Positions 57,301 through 60,300 of a stretch of 64,000 bases of DNA are shown piece by piece. Made by a program: the position numbers and the translations under genes. How positions within the stretch are numbered: position 1 is the stretch's first letter; every line of letters starts with the position of its first letter. The notes beneath the pieces were generated by a model. That model did no database searches. It was not told where the DNA came from and was given only the letters and a program-made list of their open reading frames with translations. Origin of the DNA: Gymnothorax reevesii (lineage: Eukaryota > Chordata > Actinopteri > Anguilliformes > Muraenidae); assembly GCA_029721435.1 (NCBI GenBank), contig CM056573.1, forward strand, positions 192,261,103 to 192,325,102, given 5' to 3'.

Positions 57301-60300
57301 CTTGTTGAAAAGATTCCGCGAGCCCTTCTCTCGAACACTGTCATGGCCGCCTTGGTCATAGCAGTGAAAGAGGCGATTGTGGGAGACAGAGCAGATTCAT
57401 GAATCCCGAAGTCCAGAACTTGAAAGTAGGCAAAAGGAAATAAAGACTCTCACAGTACAGGTGAGAAATTTGCAGGAAAGACTGAACGAAGTCAAAGATG
57501 AAATCGACCACCAGGAGCAGAACAATCGCCAAAATTGCCTGAAAATCCATGGTTTGGTAGAGACATCACATGAGAACCCAAATGAAGTGATGGTGAGATT
57601 CACCAAGGAGGAACCTGGCATCATCACCCAACCGGGGGATATTGACCAGAGCCATCAACTTGCACGACGACATCGCACAGATGACGATACGCGGAGCGGG
57701 CATCTGGACAGACCCAAGGCTGTCTCGTACAGTTCGCAACCTACGACATCCGGAATCAAGTGCACAAAGCAAAGTCAAAGTTTAAAGGAAAATCTTTCTA
57801 CATCCATGAATCCCTGAACAGATACAGGCAACAACTGCTAATGCAAGCCCAGCGCCACCAACGTTTATTTAGTAAACTTGTGACAGGAGTCAGGATGAGA
57901 TTTCACAGAAAGAAAAAAGCCTCAAAAATACAGAATAAAAAGCTGCCAAAAAAATAAAAAATTCAACTATGTTAGGCAGCAGCGTGTACAATGGCACAAC
58001 CAACTGCTCTCACTAAGAGAGAATCTCTTGTATCAATGGTCAGTTCGCCTGATCTTCTACCTTCTGTGTCTGATTCTGTTATGGAGGGTTTTGAGCCATT
58101 CATCACCGAGGGTTTTGTCTCACTTTCACATGATTTTTTCTCATCTGCTCCTGTTCAAATTCTAAGGGATACTGGGTCTTCCCAATCTCTTATTCTTGCA
58201 GATATTCTGCCTTTCTCGGACAAATTGTCTACTCAGGCTAATGTCCTTATTCAAGGAGTAGAATGTGGTATCACAAGTGTACCTCTCCATAAAATTCATC
58301 TCAAATCAGACTTGGTCTTTGGGCCTGTTACTGTTGGTGTTAGGTCTTCTCTTCCTTTCAAAGGTGTTCATTTGCTTCTTGGTAATGATTTTGCTGGGGA
58401 TAAGGTTGTGCCCTACCCTGCTGTAACTGACACTCCTTTGATAGATCAAGAATCTGACTCTATAGAGGAGGAAATTCCAGACCTCTATCTTTCATGTGTA
58501 GTTACTCGTTCTATGGCCAAAAAGGCAATTCAAGATGATGCTGACCTGGACTTTAAACTAGCTGACACCTTCATTGGGCAGTCTTTTCATCAGGAACCTT
58601 CCAGTCCTGAGATGTCTGGGAAATCTTCAGACTTGTCCTTCCAATGACATTTTGTCTTGAAAACTACTTATTCAGGAGCAACAACAAGCTTGTGATCTAG
58701 TGCATCTTCTACCACAGGCTGTAAGTGAAAAAGAGGCTACTCAAGTTCCTGTCTGTTTTTACTACAAAAAAGGGTGTGCTTATGAGAAAGTGGCATCCAC
58801 CTGATGTTTCTGCAGATGAAGAGTGGATGATCACCCATCAAATTATCGTCAAGAAACTCTTAGTCTGGCTCATGACAATCCTATGTCAGGTCATTTGGGT
58901 ATCAAGAAGACCCTTCAACGCCTCAGGAATCATTTCTTCTGGCCTTCTATGAGGTCCGATGTACAGGAGTACTGCAAATCCTGTCATAATTGTCAAATGG
59001 TTGGGAAGTCGAACCAGAATATTCCAAAGGCTCGACCTAAGCCCATTCCTGACTTTGAAGAACCTTTCAGTCGGATCATCATTGACTGTGTTGGACCATT
59101 GCCGAAGACTAGGTCTGGTTGTGAGTACTTACTGACTATCATGGGTGCTTCCACTCGGTTTCCTGAGGCAAATCCACTTCGTGATATCAAGGCGAAGGCT
59201 ATCATCAAAGCTCTTACTAAGTTTTTCTGCTTTGATGGTCTTCCTAAGTCTATTCAGTCTGATCAAGGGTCAAATTTCATGTCTGGAATATTTCAACAAG
59301 TTATGCATGAGCTTGGTATTAAACAACACAGGTCATCAGCTTACCATCCTGAGAGTCAAGGTGCTTTGGAGAGGTTCCATCAAACCCTGAAGAACATGAT
59401 AAGGACCTACTGCCTTGACACAAAGAAAGACTGGGATGAACATGTCCATCTTCTTCTGTTTGCTGCCCGTGAAGCTGGTAAGGAGTCCCTTGGGTTCAGT
59501 CCTTTTGAGCTTGTTTTTGGGCATACAGTCCGTGGACCTCTGAAGCCTCTGAAGGAAAAGTTTCTGGCCGAAGATGATGTCCCAATGAACTTGCTTCAGA
59601 ATGTCTCTGACTTCTGTAGTCGTCTCTCTAAGGCTTGTGATTTTGCTAAGTCTAATCTCAAAGAAGCTCAGAGCAAAATAAGCCAGGTATGACCTTCATT
59701 CAAAAGACAGAAGTTTTAAAACTGGTGACAAAGTTCTTGCACTTTTGCCAGTTCCTGGAAACCCTCTAAGAGCCCGATATATCGGCCCTTACACTGTCCT
59801 CAAAAAGGTCAGTGATCTAAATTATATAATTTTAACTCCTGGAAGGAGGAAACAAAAACAAATGTGTCACATCAACATGCTGAAAGAATACATTGACAGA
59901 GACACTCAGCAAAAGCCAGTCAATGTGCTTAATACATTTGAACTGGAAAATTCTGAAGAAGATTGCGACTGCCCTTTAGAAAATGAACCTGCTCCAGTCA
60001 AACTTGAGAATTCAGACATTTTAATGATCAGGTCCTGAAATTCCTCTCTGATAATTCAATTCTGTCGACACAGCAATCTGGGTAAAGGAAAGGTCATTCA
60101 ACTGCGACAGCTTCACTTAATTTTACTGATGATCTTTTGTACAACATGGACTAACGGTTGGTGACTGCTTTTATTACACTTGATCAAAAGAAAGCCTTCA
60201 ATACTGTAGACCATAGTATCCTTATTTCAAAATTACGCTGGTATGGCTTCAATGAAGTAAGTGTCTCATGGTTCACAAACTATTTGTGTGGCAGATCTCA

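Larger units (their letters stand above)
51276..57957 (+). pseudogene. LINE ORF1-like protein gene split by the full-length Gmr1-like element
   Basis: N-terminal part at 51276-51409 (MNTRGQYSRG, stop, NQPGGSQNPEQSQVSAGQPC, STQDNKTS). Directly after the element, at 57266, it resumes as DKGNNDLDSLLVEKIPRALL and VMAALVIAVKEAI. Then a coiled-coil part (ESRQKEIKTLTVQVRNLQER, LNEVKDEIDHQEQNNRQN), LKIHGLVE, and in another frame KFKGKSFYIHESLNRYRQQL to 57957. Coiled coil plus an RRM-like region resembles L1-type ORF1 proteins. Clade inferred only. Confidence 0.65.
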
